Part shown: in pieces, positions 26,960 through 36,779 of the stretch
How positions within the stretch are numbered: position 1 is the stretch's first letter
How the letters are laid out: every line of letters begins with the position of its first letter
Assembly: GCF_007859955.1 (NCBI RefSeq)
Contig: NZ_SJPR01000001.1
Span: 696,388-760,387, forward strand
Reading direction: 5' to 3'
Source: Botrimarina colliarenosi
Lineage (GTDB): Bacteria; Planctomycetota; Planctomycetia; Pirellulales; Lacipirellulaceae
Length of the DNA: 64,000 nt
Program-made: the position numbers and the translations under genes
Notes under the pieces: model-generated
Databases searched by the model: none
Seen by the model: the letters and a program-made list of their open reading frames with translations, nothing else
Told to the model about the DNA's origin: nothing

Positions 26960-27754
26960 TCAGGCGATCGTATCGACGATGCCCCCGTCGACCCGCAGGG
27001 CGGCCCCGGTCGTCGCGCTGGCCCGCTCCGAGCAGACGTACGCCACCAAGGAGGCGACCTCGGCCGGCTCGGCGAAGCGCTCGATCAGCGAACCGGGCCG
27101 GTTCCTGGGGACGAACTCTTCCTTCATCTGCTGTTCGCTGATCCCTTCGGACTCCGCCATTTCGCGGACAAACTGCTCGACCCCTTCCGACCAGGTCGGG
27201 CCCGGCAGCACGCTGTTGACCGTCACCCCCGTGCCGCTGAGCGTCTTCGCCAAGCCGCGGGCGACCGACAGCTGGGCGGTCTTCGTCATGCCGTAATGGA
27301 CCATCTCGACCGGGATGTTGAGGGCCGACTCGCTGGCGATGAACACGACGCGGCCCCAACCCCGGTCCTTCATGCCGGGGGCGAGCAGCCGGCTCATCCG
27401 CACGCCGCTCATGACGTTCACCTTGAACATGGTTTCCCAGTCGTCGTCGGTGATCTCGAAGAACGGCTTGGGGGTGAAGACTCCCGCGTTATTCACAAGA
27501 ATGTCCACTTCGCCGACTCGCCGGGCAGCCTCGACGACCTGCTGCGCGCCCTCGGCGGTCGAGACGTCGCCCGCCGCGGCGTGGGCGTCGCCGTAGGCCT
27601 TTAGCTTCTCGGCCGCCTCCGCGGTCCGCGATTCGTCACGACCATTCACCAGAACCGTCGCTCCCTCTTCGAGCAGCGTCTGGGCGATGGCGGCGCCGAT
27701 GCCGCTGGTGGAGCCGGTCACCAGGGCGATGCGGCCCTTGAGTTTGAGATCCAT
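26960..27754 (-). CDS. SDR-family oxidoreductase
   Basis: 264 aa classical short-chain dehydrogenase/reductase. Cofactor motif TGSTSGIG near 14-21, NNAG near 88-91, catalytic serine in IASESA and YxxxK in HYGMTK near 155. Arg in NGRDESR after beta-2 suggests NADP(H) (inference). The C-terminus ([20 protein letters not shown]) is typical. Substrate unknown. It lies between the histidine kinase and the response regulator, all on the minus strand. Confidence 0.88.
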   Translation of the reverse strand: MDLKLKGRIALVTGSTSGIGAAIAQTLLEEGATVLVNGRDESRTAEAAEKLKAYGDAHAAAGDVSTAEGAQQVVEAARRVGEVDILVNNAGVFTPKPFFEITDDDWETMFKVNVMSGVRMSRLLAPGMKDRGWGRVVFIASESALNIPVEMVHYGMTKTAQLSVARGLAKTLSGTGVTVNSVLPGPTWSEGVEQFVREMAESEGISEQQMKEEFVPRNRPGSLIERFAEPAEVASLVAYVCSERASATTGAALRVDGGIVDTIA

Positions 27755-27874
27755 GGGAAGCCTCGTGGGGATCGAGGGAGGGACGTTCGCCGGTCGGCGG
27801 GAAGCCCTAAAGAGGTGGGAGCCGTTGTTACGCAGCTACTCCGGCGGCAGTTCGCGAAGGAGAGGCTCGCGGCG

Positions 27875-28684
27875 TCATGGAAGCGGCGTGGTGGCCGACT
27901 TGTCGCCCTTCCCACTCCCGCCTTCCGACCTCGCCAATCTCGCCACGCCCGGCAGCTCGATCGCGAACCGCGTGCCGCGGCCCAGTTCACTCTGGACGCT
28001 GATCGCCCCGCCGTGGGCCTCGATGATCTTCATCGTCATCGGGAGGCCGAGACCCGAGCCGCCCGACTTGGTGCTGAAGAAGGCCTCGAACATCTTGCCC
28101 GCCGTGGCGTCGTCCATGCCGACGCCGGTGTCCGTCAGGTAGACCGCCGCCCGATCGCCGAGGGCGCGGGTCTGGACGACGATCTGACCCCCGTCGGGCA
28201 TCGCCTGGACGGCGTTGAGCAGCAGGTTGGTGAGGGCGCCGCGGAACGCCTCGCGGTCGAGCCGCACCGTCGGCAGGTCGGGGTCGAGGTACGGGACGAT
28301 CTCGACGCCCGCCTTGTCAGCCTCGGGCTCGAAGAAGTCGAGCGCGTCGGCGATCTCGTGGTTGAGGTCGCGGGGCGTGAGCTCGACGCGCCGCACCTTG
28401 GCGTAATTGAGGAAGTCGTCCAGCAGGTCGTGCAGCCGCGTACACTCCCGCTGCACCGCCGCGATCCGCTTGGCGGCCCGTTGCTGCGGGGGGCTGAGGA
28501 TCACCGGTTCCTCGCCGTCGTCCGCCGGGTCGGGCAGCACGTCCTCGGCGAGCAGCTGCATGTTGAGCCGGATCGTCGAGAGCGGGTTCTTGATCTCGTG
28601 CGCAAGCCCCCCGGCGAGCCGAGCGATCTCGGCGTACTGGTCCATCAACCGCTGGACCGTCTCGTCGGTGGTGGGATCGGCCAT
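27875..28684 (-). CDS. Soluble sensor histidine kinase
   Basis: 269 aa with no membrane segment or large sensor domain. The H box GGLAHEIKNPLS places the phosphorylated histidine at residue 29. HATPase motifs follow: N box LTNLLLNAVQAM, G1 DTGVGMDD and G2 SGGSGLGLPM. The NtrB-like H box and proximity to an NtrC-type regulator suggest a pair. Only 8 bp separate the start codon from the terminal repeat of the cassette at 28693-29553, so its expression may depend on sequence supplied by that cassette. Confidence 0.9.
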   Translation of the reverse strand: MADPTTDETVQRLMDQYAEIARLAGGLAHEIKNPLSTIRLNMQLLAEDVLPDPADDGEEPVILSPPQQRAAKRIAAVQRECTRLHDLLDDFLNYAKVRRVELTPRDLNHEIADALDFFEPEADKAGVEIVPYLDPDLPTVRLDREAFRGALTNLLLNAVQAMPDGGQIVVQTRALGDRAAVYLTDTGVGMDDATAGKMFEAFFSTKSGGSGLGLPMTMKIIEAHGGAISVQSELGRGTRFAIELPGVARLARSEGGSGKGDKSATTPLP

Positions 28685-28692
28685 GGGCTTGA

Positions 28693-29553
28693 TTGAACCG
28701 CCAAGACGCCAAGAGCGCCAAGGATCGCCAGGGAATTATGAAGGGAGGGGCCGTCCTGTCACCATCTCGAAGTGATGCGCCAGACAAAGGACGCTTTTGT
28801 CCACGCAGCCACCCTCACAACCCTCACGGCGGCAATTTCGCGCAGGGTTCTCGGGACCCAATTTCGCGATAAGTTCCCTGTCGTTCCGCAATTGCTGGCT
28901 CTCTTCCTCCGGTGGGTCGGCCGCCCAGAGGATCGGCATGCTTGCGACGCCGCTCGGATGCTCGTCGTCGTTAAGCGAGGCGAACGCTGTCCCAACCGCG
29001 ACGGGTGGTAACCCAAGCTCTTTTGCCATGTCCCGATGCCTATCGGTCTCGAACGCGTACTTTGTCGATGAGAGGATTCGTTCGAGGTCTTTTGGACTGC
29101 CATGATCAAAGATTTGGCAGAGCGCATGAGCATCGACTCCGCTGGGGCTGGGCCGGCGCTTTACTTTAGGATCAAAGTACGACGAGTTCGAGTTGTACTC
29201 CGCGATCAGTCGCCCTGATTCGTAACATAGATGCCAAAAGACATCGTCGTCGTGCACCAACACCGCTAGGGCGACGCACCCGAGCTCTCGGGAGAGTACT
29301 TCGGTGAGTTTCGATATCGACTCCGTGTCTTGCTCGTCACAGACCTTGTCGTAAGCAACACCTATCTTGGGGCCTGCCGGCACAACTGCGGCGCGACGTC
29401 TCGCCAGTAGTTCAACGACTTTATCTCCGGTCGTTCCCTTGAACGTAATATTTCCGTAGAACGCGCCCATTATTGCAAGACCTGTAAATCCTGTTGATCC
29501 AGTCTCAACCTTCTTGGCGACCCCTGGCGCTCTTGGCGTCTTGGCGGTTCCAA
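28693..29553. mobile_element. Single-gene cassette bounded by periodic terminal inverted repeats (A)
   Basis: Left end 28693-28723 and right end 29523-29553 are near-identical inverted copies. Each is made of three short units of 9-10 bp spacing (AACCGCCAAGA, CGCCAAGAG, CGCCAAGG). The single gene inside occupies 735 of the 861 bp and is less GC-rich than its surroundings. The right end abuts the pnp terminator and the left end lies 8 bp from the histidine kinase start. No transposase gene or target duplication is visible. The architecture matches two other elements in this window. Confidence 0.7.
28736..29470 (-). CDS. Hypothetical protein carried by a repeat-bounded cassette
   Basis: 244 aa, starting MGAFYGNITFKGTTGDKVVEL and ending HHFEMVTGRPLPS. 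No signal peptide or membrane segment. The N-terminal half (VLVHDDDVFWHLCYESGRLIAEYNSNSSYF as VLVHDDDVFWHLCYE plus LIAEYNSNSSYF) looks like a small mixed fold. A cysteine/histidine cluster near the C-terminus (RNCRREGCEGGCVDKSVLC) could bind metal. I do not recognise a named family. Base composition is lower in GC than neighbouring genes, and the gene nearly fills the cassette, so it probably moved with the repeats. Confidence 0.7.
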   Translation of the reverse strand: MGAFYGNITFKGTTGDKVVELLARRRAAVVPAGPKIGVAYDKVCDEQDTESISKLTEVLSRELGCVALAVLVHDDDVFWHLCYESGRLIAEYNSNSSYFDPKVKRRPSPSGVDAHALCQIFDHGSPKDLERILSSTKYAFETDRHRDMAKELGLPPVAVGTAFASLNDDEHPSGVASMPILWAADPPEEESQQLRNDRELIAKLGPENPARNCRREGCEGGCVDKSVLCLAHHFEMVTGRPLPS

Positions 29554-29555
29554 AT

Positions 29556-29590
29556 AAGAAGAGCCGGGCCCCGCAAGCGGGACCCGGCTT
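29556..29590 (-). terminator. Rho-independent terminator after pnp
   Basis: Read on the minus strand, GCCGGGTCCCGC pairs with GCGGGGCCCGGC across a short TTGC loop, followed by TCTTCTTATTT. It lies 28 bp after the pnp stop. Confidence 0.85.
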
Positions 29591-29617
29591 CGATTGGTTA
29601 GCAACTCACCGCTTCGC

Positions 29618-31738
29618 TCAGGCCTTCGAGTCGGCCGGGGCGGCGTCGCCCGCGGCGTCGGCCATCGCGGCCTTGCGGCTGAGCTTCACACGGTCTTGGT
29701 CATCGACGGCGATCACCTTCACCTCGAGGATGTCACCGACCTTGCAGATGTCGCCGACGCTGGCGACGTAGCCGTCGGACAGCTCCGAGATGTGGCAGAG
29801 GCCATCCTTGCCGGGGAGGATCTCGACGAACGCGCCGAAGTCCTTGACGCTCGAGACCTTACCCTTGTAGATGCGGCCGACTTGGACGCTGGCCGTGAGG
29901 GCCTCGACGCGGCCGAGGCCCGCCGTGACGGTCTCTTGGTCGGGGCCGGCGATCGTGATCGTGCCGTCCTCGTCGACGTCGATCTGGACGCCGCAGTCCT
30001 CTTGGATGCCACGGATCGTCTTGCCGCCGGGGCCGATTAACAGGCCGATCTTCTGCGGGTCGATCGAGGTGCGGACCAGACGCGGCGCCGACGCGGCGGT
30101 CGCTTCACGCGGCCGCTGGATCGCCGAGAGCATGCTGCGGAGGATCTCGATGCGGGCCTCGCGGCTCTGCTGCAGCGTGGCGCGGATGATCTCCTCGCTG
30201 ATGCCCATGATCTTCAGGTCGAGCTGGATGCCCGTGATGCCGTTTTGGGTGCCGGCAATCTTGAAGTCCATGTCACCGAAGTGGTCCTCGTCGCCGAGGA
30301 TGTCGGTGAGCAGCGTCCAGTCGTCGCCTTCCTTCACGAGACCGACCGAGATGCCCGCCACCGGGTTGGTGATCGGCACGCCGGCGGCCATCAGGCCGAG
30401 GGTGGCGCCGCAGACCGAGGCCATCGAGCTCGAGCCGTTCGACTCGAGGATGTCCGAGATCACGCGGATCGTGTAGGGGAACGTGTCGTGGTCCGGCAGC
30501 ACCGGGTTGACCGACCGCTCGGCGAGCATGCCGTGGCCGATCTCGCGGCGACCGGGTCCCCGGATCGGGCGGCACTCGCCGACCGAGAAGCTGGGGAAGT
30601 TGTAGTCGAGCATGAATCGCTTGCTGTACTCTTCGAACAGCCCGTCGACACGCTGCTCGTCGCGGCCGGTGCCCAGGGTGATGGTCACCAGGGCCTGGGT
30701 CTCGCCACGCTGGAACATGGCCGAGCCGTGGACGCGGGGCAGCAGGTCAACGGCGCACTCGATGCCGCGGAGGTCCTTGCCGCCACGGCCGTCGGGACGC
30801 TTGCCTTCGAGGATCGTCTGGCGAACCACCTTCGCTTCGAGGTCGTGCCAGGCGGTCTTGAAGGCGCCGATCGAGATGGCGTCGTCGGCCTTGGGGTCGG
30901 GGATCAGCTCGGCCATCGCCTCGGCCTTGAGGGCGCCGCACTTCTCGGCGCGGTCCTGCTTGCCGGGGGTCTGCTTGGCTTCCTTGAGCTTGGCGCCGTA
31001 GGCGGCGTCGAGCTTGTCGAGGATGCCGTCCGACTCGGGCGAGACGAACGACGTGGCCGGCGTGCCGACCTTCTTACGCAGCTCCAACTGCAGGTCGCAC
31101 AGCTCGCCGATGAGCTTGTGGGCGTACAGCAGGGCCTCGGTCATCTCGTCTTCAGGCATCTCGCGGGCGAAGCCCTCGATCATCAAGATCGCGTCCTTCG
31201 TGCCGGAGACCATCAGGTCGAGCTCGCTGAACTCGAGCTGCTCGGCCGTCGGGAACGCGACCAGCTTGCCGTCGATCTTGCCGACGCGGACCGAGCCGAG
31301 GGGGCCTTCGAACGGCAGCGTCGAGATCGTGAGCGCGGCCGACGCGCCGTTCATGGCCAGCACGTCGCCGTCGGTCTGGCGGTCGCTCGACAGGACGAAC
31401 GCCTGGATCTGGACTTCGTCGTTGAAGCCCGGGGCGAACATCGGGCGGATCGGGCGGTCGATCAGGCGGCTGGTGAGCGTCTCCTTGGTGGTGGGACGCC
31501 CCTCGCGCTTCATGAAGCCGCCGGGGAACTTGCCCGCCGCGGCGGTCCGCTCGCGGTAGTCGCAAGTGAGCGGGAAAAAGTCGATGCCGGGACGCGGGTC
31601 GCTGGTCGCCACGGCGGTCAGCACGACCGTGTCGCGGAGGGTGACCAGCACGCAACCGGCGGCTTGCTTGCCGAGGATGCCGGTCTCGATCTTGATCGTC
31701 TCGCCGCCGATCTGCTTTTCAACGATGTGTTTCTGCAA
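29618..31738 (-). CDS. pnp: Polyribonucleotide nucleotidyltransferase (PNPase)
   Basis: 706 aa from TTG 31738, preceded at good spacing by AAGGA; no ATG fits and the resulting length matches the family. The enzyme degrades RNA 3' to 5' by phosphorolysis as a trimer. Order: first RNase PH domain ([20 protein letters not shown]), helical linker, second RNase PH domain ([20 protein letters not shown] in part, GHGMLAERS), KH domain ([16 protein letters not shown]) and S1 domain ([16 protein letters not shown]). rpsO lies upstream, as in many bacteria. Confidence 0.96.
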   Translation of the reverse strand: MQKHIVEKQIGGETIKIETGILGKQAAGCVLVTLRDTVVLTAVATSDPRPGIDFFPLTCDYRERTAAAGKFPGGFMKREGRPTTKETLTSRLIDRPIRPMFAPGFNDEVQIQAFVLSSDRQTDGDVLAMNGASAALTISTLPFEGPLGSVRVGKIDGKLVAFPTAEQLEFSELDLMVSGTKDAILMIEGFAREMPEDEMTEALLYAHKLIGELCDLQLELRKKVGTPATSFVSPESDGILDKLDAAYGAKLKEAKQTPGKQDRAEKCGALKAEAMAELIPDPKADDAISIGAFKTAWHDLEAKVVRQTILEGKRPDGRGGKDLRGIECAVDLLPRVHGSAMFQRGETQALVTITLGTGRDEQRVDGLFEEYSKRFMLDYNFPSFSVGECRPIRGPGRREIGHGMLAERSVNPVLPDHDTFPYTIRVISDILESNGSSSMASVCGATLGLMAAGVPITNPVAGISVGLVKEGDDWTLLTDILGDEDHFGDMDFKIAGTQNGITGIQLDLKIMGISEEIIRATLQQSREARIEILRSMLSAIQRPREATAASAPRLVRTSIDPQKIGLLIGPGGKTIRGIQEDCGVQIDVDEDGTITIAGPDQETVTAGLGRVEALTASVQVGRIYKGKVSSVKDFGAFVEILPGKDGLCHISELSDGYVASVGDICKVGDILEVKVIAVDDQDRVKLSRKAAMADAAGDAAPADSKA

Positions 31739-32025
31739 CTTAGGATTTCCTTGTAGTGACGGGCCGACGACGCGGCCCCAGTGGCGGGCGATTCGCTGCG
31801 CAGGGGCTGGCGGGCACGCCGAGGAGCAGTGGCAGCACCGATACACCACGTAGAAAAAGCGTCCCACACGGGCGTGGGCGCCGACTTCGTGGCGTGACGA
31901 CAGGGCGCGGCAGAGAACATGACAGCGCCCGGGTGGGGCGTCGGTCGGCCGCTGCTAAGAAAGAAGACTTTCGGCGAGAGAAGCCGCGCCCCGCGGTGGG
32001 GCGACGACCGGCCGTAGCAACAAAG

Positions 32026-32295
32026 CTACTTCCGGATCCCCAACCGCTGCAACAGATCGAGATACATCTGCGGATTCTTGCTCTTCACGTAGTCCAACAG
32101 ACGGCGACGGCGGCTCACCATCCGCAGCAGACCACGACGGCTCGAGAAGTCCTGCTTATGGACTTGCATGTGCTGCGTCATCTGCTGGATGCGATTCGTG
32201 AGCAGGGCGATCTGGACCTCGGGCGAACCGGTGTCGCCGCTCTTGCGGCCAAACTCGGCCGCGACTTCGCTGGTCTTCTCGGTCGTCAACGCCAT
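32026..32295 (-). CDS. rpsO: 30S ribosomal protein S15
   Basis: 89 aa, the standard length. Binds 16S rRNA early in 30S assembly. Starts MALTTEKTSEVAAEFGRK and contains the conserved TGSPEVQIALLTNRI and SRRGLLRMVSRRRRLLDYV. It lies upstream of pnp on the same strand. The 287-bp gap between the two holds several GC-rich stretches but no clear hairpin with a T-run, so read-through or a separate pnp promoter both remain possible. Confidence 0.97.
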   Translation of the reverse strand: MALTTEKTSEVAAEFGRKSGDTGSPEVQIALLTNRIQQMTQHMQVHKQDFSSRRGLLRMVSRRRRLLDYVKSKNPQMYLDLLQRLGIRK

Positions 32296-32573
32296 TGCCT
32301 GGTACTGCCTGCGTGTCTCGTGTTGGGCCGCGACGCCCGGAACGGGGGTCGCTGTCGCCGCGTGTCTCGGTCTGGAGCCTGCTTCCCTCCGCGGCCTGGT
32401 TCCCTACTCGGGATGTCGGCGAGGGCTGCACCTGCTCCTGGGCGGGGTCCACCGTTGGCCCCGGCTCCTACGAACCTTACGGATGTCAATAAACGCTTCG
32501 CAAGCCGCGTAGGGTAGCAGAAGGCCTGCGATTTGCAACAGGGGTTGAAGCTTGTTTGCGCAGAAGGAGCTTT
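32296..32573 (-). other. Untranslated stretch upstream of rpsO
   Basis: No gene is supported here. Minus-strand reading shows a TTGACA at about 32485-32490, but no convincing -10 hexamer follows at the right distance, so no promoter is called. An rpsO leader that binds S15, as in other bacteria, could lie here but cannot be shown by eye. Confidence 0.4.
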
Positions 32574-32649
32574 GGCGAGCCGGCGATGTTAATCGTCGGT
32601 GGGAAGCGGGCAACCGGCGCCCACCGACGATTAACGTCGCCGGCTCGCC
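32574..32649. repeat. Intergenic hairpin, GCGAGCC...GATGTTAATCG family
   Basis: Arms 32574-32603 and 32620-32649 match at 29 of 30 positions (GGCGAGCCGGCGATGTTAAT start). The motif GCGAGCCnnCGATGTTAATCG recurs in the hairpin at 60473-60539, defining a second dispersed hairpin family. Located between the desaturase stop and rpsO. Confidence 0.87.
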
Positions 32650-32692
32650 TTTCCCTCGTCCCTAACCCCGCGCACCTAGCCCCTCCCGGCCG

Positions 32693-33718
32693 TCAGGCCG
32701 GCGGCGTCCCCTTGGGCATGTCGCGGAGGCGGACAACGTTCCAGGCCAGCCCGACCTTCTCCATCGCCAGGATGAACCAGTAGGTGACGTCGACCTCCCA
32801 CCATTTGTGGCCCTGCGACGCGATCCGCTGGTAGGCGTGGTGGTTATTGTGCCACCCCTCGCCGAACGCCAGCAGAGCGACCCACCAGAGGTTCTTGCTG
32901 TCGTCGGTCGTCTCGTAGTTGCGGTAACCCCAAATGTGGGTCGCCGAGTTGATCAGCCAGGTCACGTGCATGACGTAGACCATCCGGAGGGCGAGGCCCC
33001 AGAAGAACATCGAGCAGCCGTACCAGACGGCGTGCTCGCCCCCCATGCCCAGCGCCGTGCCGTAGTAGCCGATCGCGAAGAGGATGGCTCCAAGGGCGAA
33101 ATGCGAGGGGAGGAACAGCTTGTGGAGCAGCACCATGCCGCGGTCTTTGGCCATGTCGGGCGCGTAGCGGGCGAGCAGCTCTTTTTGCCACTTCATGCCG
33201 CGGTTGGGCATGAACCAGAACATGTGCGACCACCACTTGCCGTGGCGGGGGGAGTGCGGGTCGCCGTCTTTGTCGCTGAATTTGTGGTGCTTGCGGTGGT
33301 TGGCGACCCACGTGAGGGCCGACCCCTCGCCCGATAGACCGCCCAATAGGGCCAGCAGCCAGCGGACCGGCTTGTAAGTCTGGAAGGCGCCGTGCGTCAG
33401 CAGCCGGTGGTACCCCATGCAGATGCCGAGGGAGCCGGTGGCGACGTAGAGCACCAGGAAGGTGACAAACGCCTGCCAGCTAAAGAAGAACGGGGCGGCG
33501 AGCGCCGCGATATGCGCCACGCCGATCCAGATGACGGTGGGCCAATCGACGCCGCGGCGCCAGAGAGCCCAGCTGTTGGCTGGCGGGACCTCTTCGTCCA
33601 TCGAGCACTTTGCTTTACGGTCGCTCGCCGGGCGGGCGACGGGACGAGTCTTGGGGCGGGACGGAGGAGAGACAACGGTCGCTTCCACCGGGGGGAGATC
33701 GGAAGACTGCAACGACAT
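32693..33718 (-). CDS. Acyl-CoA/acyl-lipid delta-9-type fatty acid desaturase
   Basis: 341 aa from ATG 33718 (MSLQSSDLPPVEATVV). Membrane di-iron desaturase that introduces a double bond into fatty acyl chains. Three histidine boxes are present: HRLLTH, HRKHH and, in the C-terminal part, HNNHH (EGWHNNHHAYQR). Four or more membrane helices surround them. An N-terminal proline-rich stretch of about 45 residues precedes the core. No electron-donor domain is fused. Probably adjusts membrane fluidity. Confidence 0.92.
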   Translation of the reverse strand: MSLQSSDLPPVEATVVSPPSRPKTRPVARPASDRKAKCSMDEEVPPANSWALWRRGVDWPTVIWIGVAHIAALAAPFFFSWQAFVTFLVLYVATGSLGICMGYHRLLTHGAFQTYKPVRWLLALLGGLSGEGSALTWVANHRKHHKFSDKDGDPHSPRHGKWWSHMFWFMPNRGMKWQKELLARYAPDMAKDRGMVLLHKLFLPSHFALGAILFAIGYYGTALGMGGEHAVWYGCSMFFWGLALRMVYVMHVTWLINSATHIWGYRNYETTDDSKNLWWVALLAFGEGWHNNHHAYQRIASQGHKWWEVDVTYWFILAMEKVGLAWNVVRLRDMPKGTPPA

Positions 33719-33932
33719 GCGAACAAACCTTCGCGGGGGTGTTGTGATAGAGGCAGTCCCGCCTTCGTGGCGGGAGCGACTTCTGTAGCTACGCAGAAAA
33801 CAGGCGTGTTTCTTGAGACAAGCTCTCAAATAGTAGAAAACCTCACGTAAAGCTAGGCACGCCGGCTTCGGCTGCCTACCCCAACAAGGCCAAATGCGGC
33901 GATTGGTCGCACGTAAGGACCATCCTGGCCGC

Positions 33933-36524
33933 TCAGGGCGTGAAAGCCGCCACCCGCACCCCGCCACGGCTGATTGAGGTGGTCACCAGCCCCACCTGGT
34001 GGGTGCTCCAGACTCGGGCGCCGGCGGCCATGTACGACAGCCCGGCGGCGTTGCGGGGCTCGCCGCTGCTGACCACAACCTGTTCGGGCCGACACCAAGC
34101 GGCAAAACCGGCCGGGTCGCTGCGGCGGCTGCCGTGATGGGGCGCCAGCAACACGTCGCAATCGTAAGGCTCCTGAGCGAGGAGCAGTTCAATGCCGGGC
34201 GACTCGAGATCGCCTGGCAGCAGCACCCGCCGCCCGGCGTGCTCGATCCCCAGGACCAAGCTGTTGGCGTTGTCCGACCCCACGACGCCGATGTCGTCGG
34301 GGTGGAGCACCTCGAACTCGGCTCTGCCGACACGCCAGCGATCGCCAAGTTGAACCGACCGCACCGGGATGCCGGCCGTGGCGAGCCGGCGTGACAATTC
34401 CGCCGGACCGCTAGCGTCTTGGGGGTCGTCCCACGACGGAAACATCAGCGTCGTGGTGAGGACCGCTCTGATCGGCATCCGCTCGAGCAGGCCCGGGACG
34501 GCGTTGTAATGGTCGGTGTCGGGGTGGGTGAGCACAACGGCGTCGAGGCGATGGACGCCGCGAGCCCACAGCGCCCGGGCGATCACGTCCGCGACCCGCT
34601 CGGGGGCGGTCAGCGCGCCGGCGTCGACCAGCACCGCCCCGCCGCCTGGCGTCTCGATCAACGTTGACGAGCCGTGACCGACCGCGATGAACGAACAACG
34701 GAGTTCGTCGCTGGCAGTCGCCGCCTCCCAAAGGGTGGGAACAAAAGCGGCCGCGACGAGGGCCAGCCCCAGCCGCCATACCGCCCCCGCAGCACGCGGC
34801 CAGTAGGCGCCGCTCGCCGCGGCGAGCGCGACCCACCCGGTCCAGGCGGCGACCCACCACGGCGCCGGCCCGCCGGTCCAGAAGCCGGCGCCCGGCGACG
34901 CGGCGCCGAACTCAATCGCGTCACTTAGCGCGTTGGTCGCCAGCGAGCTCACGCCGGCCGCCCCGTCGGCGAGCGGTCCGAAGACCCCCCAGAGGCCGTT
35001 GAGCATTTCGGCAAAAAGCGTCGCGAGACCACCGCCGATTAGCAGCATCAATAGCGGCGAGACGCAGAGCGACAGGGGCGCCGCGGCCGGCGAGACGAGG
35101 TGGAACTCGCTCGCCACGAGCGGCCCCGTCACGAGTTGCACCGCCAACGTGGCGCCGACGCCCCAAACGGCCCATCCGGCGGCGCCGCGGGCGATTCGCT
35201 CGCGTGGCGACCGCGTCGATCGGACGAGCCGCTCGAGCGGCGGCGTCCACGCGGCGCGCCGCTTGGCCGCGAATCCGGCGACGCCGAGCAGGGTCGCCGC
35301 GGAGAGGAAGCTGAGTCGGGTTCCCGCCGCTGCCCACGCCCCCGGCGCGACGGCGAACACCACGATCGCCGCCGCGGCAAGAGAGTTCGCGCTGATCGGT
35401 CGCCTCCCGGCCAACGCCGCCACACAAATCGACGACGCAACGATCCCCGCCCGCAGCGCCGGCGGCCGCGCTCCGACGAGGGCTACGTAGCCGGTGACCA
35501 ACACCAAGCTAAGGGCCCAAGCGCTCCGTCGCGGCAGCAGCCCCAACGCCGCGAGCGCAATCGGCGCCGCGGCGACGAGGCCCACATGGAGCCCCGAGAC
35601 GACGAGCAAGTGCACCGTCCCCGTCCGTCGAAACACGTCATAGTCTTCGTCCGATAGCCCCGACGCGTCGCCGAGCAACATCGCCCGCACCAGCGGCGCG
35701 GCGCGGGGGGAGAGCCGCTGATCGATCGATTGGATGGCGCTGTTACGGACACCAGCGAGCGTTCGCGACACGGGCCGCGGTGCGCCTCCGCCCCGCCGTG
35801 TGACACAGGCGGGGGACGCACACCAGACGGTCGCCAGCCGGCGTTCGGAGCGTTCCGCTGCGGCGGCGTCGCGCTCGCCCGGGTTGAGCGCCGGGTGTGG
35901 TTGCCGGAGCTGCCCGAAGACGGTCAGCCGGTCGCCCGGTGCGATGTCTTCAACGCGGCCGGCGATGGTTACTTCGCAGCGGCCGCTCGTCGCGCGCCAC
36001 GACTCGGCGTCGCGGAGCCGGTTCGCCTCGACTTCGATCACCGTGCGGTCGGTCGAAGGAATCGCACGGAACGGTGTCGGCGCGGCGGCCGGGTAGTGGA
36101 CGGGCGCCGTCACGGCGATGGCCTCAAGGCAAACCGGCTCGGCGTCCCGCGGCGCCGAACGTCCGAGGTCGTCCACGGCAAACAACCGCCAAGCGGCGCC
36201 CGACCAAGCGGCGCTGCTCAGCGCGACCGCGGCGAGCAACCAGCCGACGGCGAGATGGTTGGTGCGGCGCCGCCAAGCGAATCCCCAGCTAGCAAGGGCG
36301 ACGAGCGCCGGCGCCATCGCCGCCTCAGCGGGCAGCCCGGCAAGCAGCGGCGCGACCACAGCACCCAACGCAACCGCCGCGGCGGTCCAGACCAGCGGCG
36401 TGTCGGCGGGGCGGGCCGGCTGCTGGCGCCGCGCGGCGAGCCGCTGCTCGGCGGCGCGGCGGCTGGGTGTAGGGCGGCTCGGTGCAGGCTGGCTGGGGGC
36501 GGCGGCGGGCGGGCTAGCTGGCAT
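33933..36524 (-). CDS. comEC: ComEC/Rec2-family DNA-uptake channel protein
   Basis: 863 aa. Order: proline/arginine-rich N-terminus (PSQPAPSRPTPSRRAA), a few membrane helices, the N-terminal OB-like DUF4131 region (CEVTIAGRVEDIAPGDRLTV), the Competence domain of many helices (VHLLVVSGLHVGLVAA, ARPPALRAGIVAS), and a C-terminal metallo-beta-lactamase-like domain (LTHPDTDHYNAV, LLAPHHGSRRSD). The full three-part ComEC architecture is kept, so transport of single-stranded DNA across the inner membrane is the expected role. ComEA is not adjacent. The lactamase-like domain retains histidines and aspartates. Confidence 0.93.
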   Translation of the reverse strand: MPASPPAAAPSQPAPSRPTPSRRAAEQRLAARRQQPARPADTPLVWTAAAVALGAVVAPLLAGLPAEAAMAPALVALASWGFAWRRRTNHLAVGWLLAAVALSSAAWSGAAWRLFAVDDLGRSAPRDAEPVCLEAIAVTAPVHYPAAAPTPFRAIPSTDRTVIEVEANRLRDAESWRATSGRCEVTIAGRVEDIAPGDRLTVFGQLRQPHPALNPGERDAAAAERSERRLATVWCASPACVTRRGGGAPRPVSRTLAGVRNSAIQSIDQRLSPRAAPLVRAMLLGDASGLSDEDYDVFRRTGTVHLLVVSGLHVGLVAAAPIALAALGLLPRRSAWALSLVLVTGYVALVGARPPALRAGIVASSICVAALAGRRPISANSLAAAAIVVFAVAPGAWAAAGTRLSFLSAATLLGVAGFAAKRRAAWTPPLERLVRSTRSPRERIARGAAGWAVWGVGATLAVQLVTGPLVASEFHLVSPAAAPLSLCVSPLLMLLIGGGLATLFAEMLNGLWGVFGPLADGAAGVSSLATNALSDAIEFGAASPGAGFWTGGPAPWWVAAWTGWVALAAASGAYWPRAAGAVWRLGLALVAAAFVPTLWEAATASDELRCSFIAVGHGSSTLIETPGGGAVLVDAGALTAPERVADVIARALWARGVHRLDAVVLTHPDTDHYNAVPGLLERMPIRAVLTTTLMFPSWDDPQDASGPAELSRRLATAGIPVRSVQLGDRWRVGRAEFEVLHPDDIGVVGSDNANSLVLGIEHAGRRVLLPGDLESPGIELLLAQEPYDCDVLLAPHHGSRRSDPAGFAAWCRPEQVVVSSGEPRNAAGLSYMAAGARVWSTHQVGLVTTSISRGGVRVAAFTP

Positions 36525-36779
36525 CGCAGCGGGCAGGGTAATTCAGGGGCTTCCGGGAAGCTACGAACTTGTGGGCCCAAGCTCGCGTAGCCAAGTCGGG
36601 CCAATCGGCGGTAGGATCGCTAGCGTCGGACTCGTCAGTCGGTAGCCCTACCCGCAGACGATCGACGCCGTCCGCTGGACCCATCTTCGCGGCGGTCAAG
36701 GAAGACCCGCTCTCACACAACGCCGCCGGCCAAGAAGGCCCCCAGCGCAGCCCGCCGCTTCAGGGAGGACTTTCTCGCC

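Noticed and set aside
32485-32490. TTGACA on the minus strand upstream of rpsO as a -35 element
   Set aside because: No acceptable -10 hexamer at 16-18 bp; leading-edge chance match.
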